This document shows, piece by piece, positions 62,753 to 64,000 of a stretch of 64,000 nt of DNA. Location of the stretch: contig NZ_LT906480.1 of the NCBI RefSeq assembly GCF_900186865.1, positions 4,420,001 through 4,484,000 of the forward strand. Direction: 5' to 3'. The first letter of the stretch is position 1; each line of letters opens with the position of its first letter. This DNA is from Stenotrophomonas maltophilia. GTDB lineage: Bacteria > Pseudomonadota > Gammaproteobacteria > Xanthomonadales > Xanthomonadaceae. The translations under genes were made by a program, and so were the position numbers. The notes below the pieces were generated by a model. The model saw only the letters and a list, made by a program, of their open reading frames with translations, did not search any database and was not told the origin of the DNA.

Positions 62753-62980
62753 TCCTGCTGTTTTCCGGCAGCCGCCACCCGCGGCTGCCGGCGGACGCCC
62801 TGCGTCCATGATGAATGCTGTTCCCGGCAGCCCTTGCACGGCGCCGCAGGCCGATGATAGTGTCGGCACATCCGGCCGCGTTCGCGTGCCGCACCCTCTG
62901 GACGCAGTTTCTTCCAGACCCATTCCCAACGTTCGCCGCCCCAGCCGGGCGCTCGCACCTTCAAGCGAGGAATAACGCTC

Positions 62981-64000
62981 TTGTCCGATAACACTTCCGA
63001 AACCGGCAGCGCCGATGCGCCCGCCGAAAAGCGCGTGCGCAAGCCCCGCGTGAGCAAGGCCGCCGCCCCGGCAGCCGCCGAAACCAGCGCCGCTCCGGCG
63101 CAGCCGACCCTGCCGCTGGCCGCCGCGCCCGAGGCACCGGCCCCCGCACCGAGCGCGCCCGCCGCCGAGGCCCCTGCCAGCAGTGGCGGTGGCGAAGGTG
63201 GTGAGGGTCGCGAATCCGGCCAGCCGCGGCAGCAGAACCACCAGGGCGGTGGCCAGAACCAGGGCCAGAACCCGTACAACCAGAACGGCCAGCAGGGCCA
63301 GGGGCAAGGCCAGGGCAACCGCCGTGACCGCTTCCGCAACCGCCGCGACCGTGACCGCAACAACAACCGCTTCCGCGACGACGGCATGCCCAACGACGGC
63401 GGCGAGCAGCAGCCCTTCGTGCCGCGTCCGCACGCCAACGTGCCGGAAGGCTTCCCGGTCTATTCGCTGAGCGACCTCAAGCGCATGCCGGCACAGAAGC
63501 TGCTGGAAATCGCCGAGCAGCTGCAGATCTCCGAAGGCGTGGCACGCGCCCGCAAGCAGGATGTGATCTTCGCCCTGCTGAAGGTACTGACCCGCCACGG
63601 TGACGGCGTCGCCGCCGACGGCGTGCTGGAAATCCTGCCGGACGGCTTCGGCTTCCTGCGCGCGGCCGAAGCCAGCTACCTGGCCGGCCCGGACGACACC
63701 TATATCTCGCCCAGCCAGATCCGCCGCTTCAACCTGCGCACCGGCGACCATATCTCCGGCCGCATCCGCTTCCCGAAGGACGGCGAGCGCTACTTCGCGC
63801 TGAACATCGTCGACACCATCAACGGCGAGCCGATCGAAGCGTCGAAGAACAAGGTGCTGTTCGAGAACCTGACCGCCCTGTTCCCGCGCCGCCGCTTCAC
63901 CCTGGAGCGCGGCAACGGTTCGTCGGAAGACATCACCGGCCGCATCCTCGACCTGATGGCGCCGCAGGGCAAGGGCCAGCGCTCGCTCATCGTGTCGCAG
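62981..64000 (+). CDS. rho: Transcription termination factor Rho, partial, with long disordered N-terminal extension
   Basis: The first 340 codons are present; the C-terminal ATPase motor lies beyond the window. The start is TTG at 62981 with GAGG before it. Residues 1 to about 160 are low in complexity: Ala/Pro-rich, then Gly/Gln/Asn-rich, then Arg/Asp/Asn-rich. The Rho N-domain begins near residue 162 ([19 protein letters not shown]), followed by the cold-shock-type RNA-binding domain ([37 protein letters not shown]). E. coli Rho has no such extension. It lies downstream of trxA. Confidence 0.97.
   Translation, partial: MSDNTSETGSADAPAEKRVRKPRVSKAAAPAAAETSAAPAQPTLPLAAAPEAPAPAPSAPAAEAPASSGGGEGGEGRESGQPRQQNHQGGGQNQGQNPYNQNGQQGQGQGQGNRRDRFRNRRDRDRNNNRFRDDGMPNDGGEQQPFVPRPHANVPEGFPVYSLSDLKRMPAQKLLEIAEQLQISEGVARARKQDVIFALLKVLTRHGDGVAADGVLEILPDGFGFLRAAEASYLAGPDDTYISPSQIRRFNLRTGDHISGRIRFPKDGERYFALNIVDTINGEPIEASKNKVLFENLTALFPRRRFTLERGNGSSEDITGRILDLMAPQGKGQRSLIVSQ

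Overview
The window reads as a chromosomal segment of a Stenotrophomonas maltophilia-complex bacterium (Xanthomonadaceae). The evidence is high GC, dense coding with GTG and TTG starts, many GTAG-headed intergenic palindromes of the SMAG type (forms such as GTAGTGCCGGCC..GGCCGGC, GTAGATCCACGCC..GCGTGGAT and GTAGAGCCGAGC..GCTCGG), and housekeeping genes that look xanthomonad. I saw no rRNA, tRNA, CRISPR array or prophage. There is one IS110-type transposase and one RelE/XRE toxin-antitoxin pair.

Layout. 1-10.5 kb: the 3' end of an NADH dehydrogenase, small secreted or membrane proteins, a GIY-YIG protein, a tandem glycine riboswitch driving a TRIC-type membrane protein, DAHP synthase behind an aromatic-amino-acid attenuator, a MarR/HEAT-repeat operon, an OmpR/histidine-kinase pair, a retropepsin-like protein and a serine hydrolase. 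10.5-11.6 kb: IS110 transposase and a short coding remnant. 11.6-14.7 kb: a 2OG-Fe(II) oxygenase-like gene and groES-groEL with a CIRCE operator and a sigma-32 promoter. 14.7-19.8 kb: a secreted endonuclease I, then cutA-dsbD-tlpA in a tightly overlapped operon. 19.8-39.5 kb: an accessory block. It opens with a 0.6-kb nest of long inverted repeats and carries a PepSY-flavodoxin-reductase, a chemoreceptor, arylamine N-acetyltransferase, a DesK/DesR-like pair, a Tat-type carotenoid oxygenase, alkaline phosphatase, regulators, a quinone reductase, a PEP-mutase-like enzyme and a DOPA-dioxygenase-like protein. 39.5-45.6 kb: aroQ-accB-accC, two minus-strand envelope genes, prmA, a DUF3426 protein and fis. 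45.7-51.5 kb: a six-gene minus-strand lipid cluster. 51.8-64 kb: purH, purD, the toxin-antitoxin pair, rpoH, ung, a double-receiver protein, ftsEX, rhlB, and trxA followed by the truncated rho.

How the genes work together. The backbone is a conserved order (dsbD, aroQ, accBC, prmA, fis, purHD) into which two blocks appear to have been placed: about 19.7 kb between tlpA and aroQ, and the lipid cluster between fis and purH. The lipid cluster is the best candidate for an undescribed system. A CDP-alcohol phosphatidyltransferase homologue with two altered motif aspartates, a hydrolase-methyltransferase fusion, a PAP2-dual-specificity-phosphatase fusion, a small membrane protein, an acyltransferase and a CdsA paralogue are nearly all translationally coupled. 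Its content matches the uncharacterised E. coli ynbABCD genes.

Regulation visible in the sequence: a FYWYYF leader peptide with mutually exclusive hairpins before aroG; a CIRCE at groESL; a 9-N9-9 CIRCE-like palindrome overlapping a sigma-E-like promoter at rpoH; candidate MarR and TetR operators; a palindrome before aroQ-accBC; and SMAG repeats whose GTAG head supplies the TAG stop codon of at least six genes.
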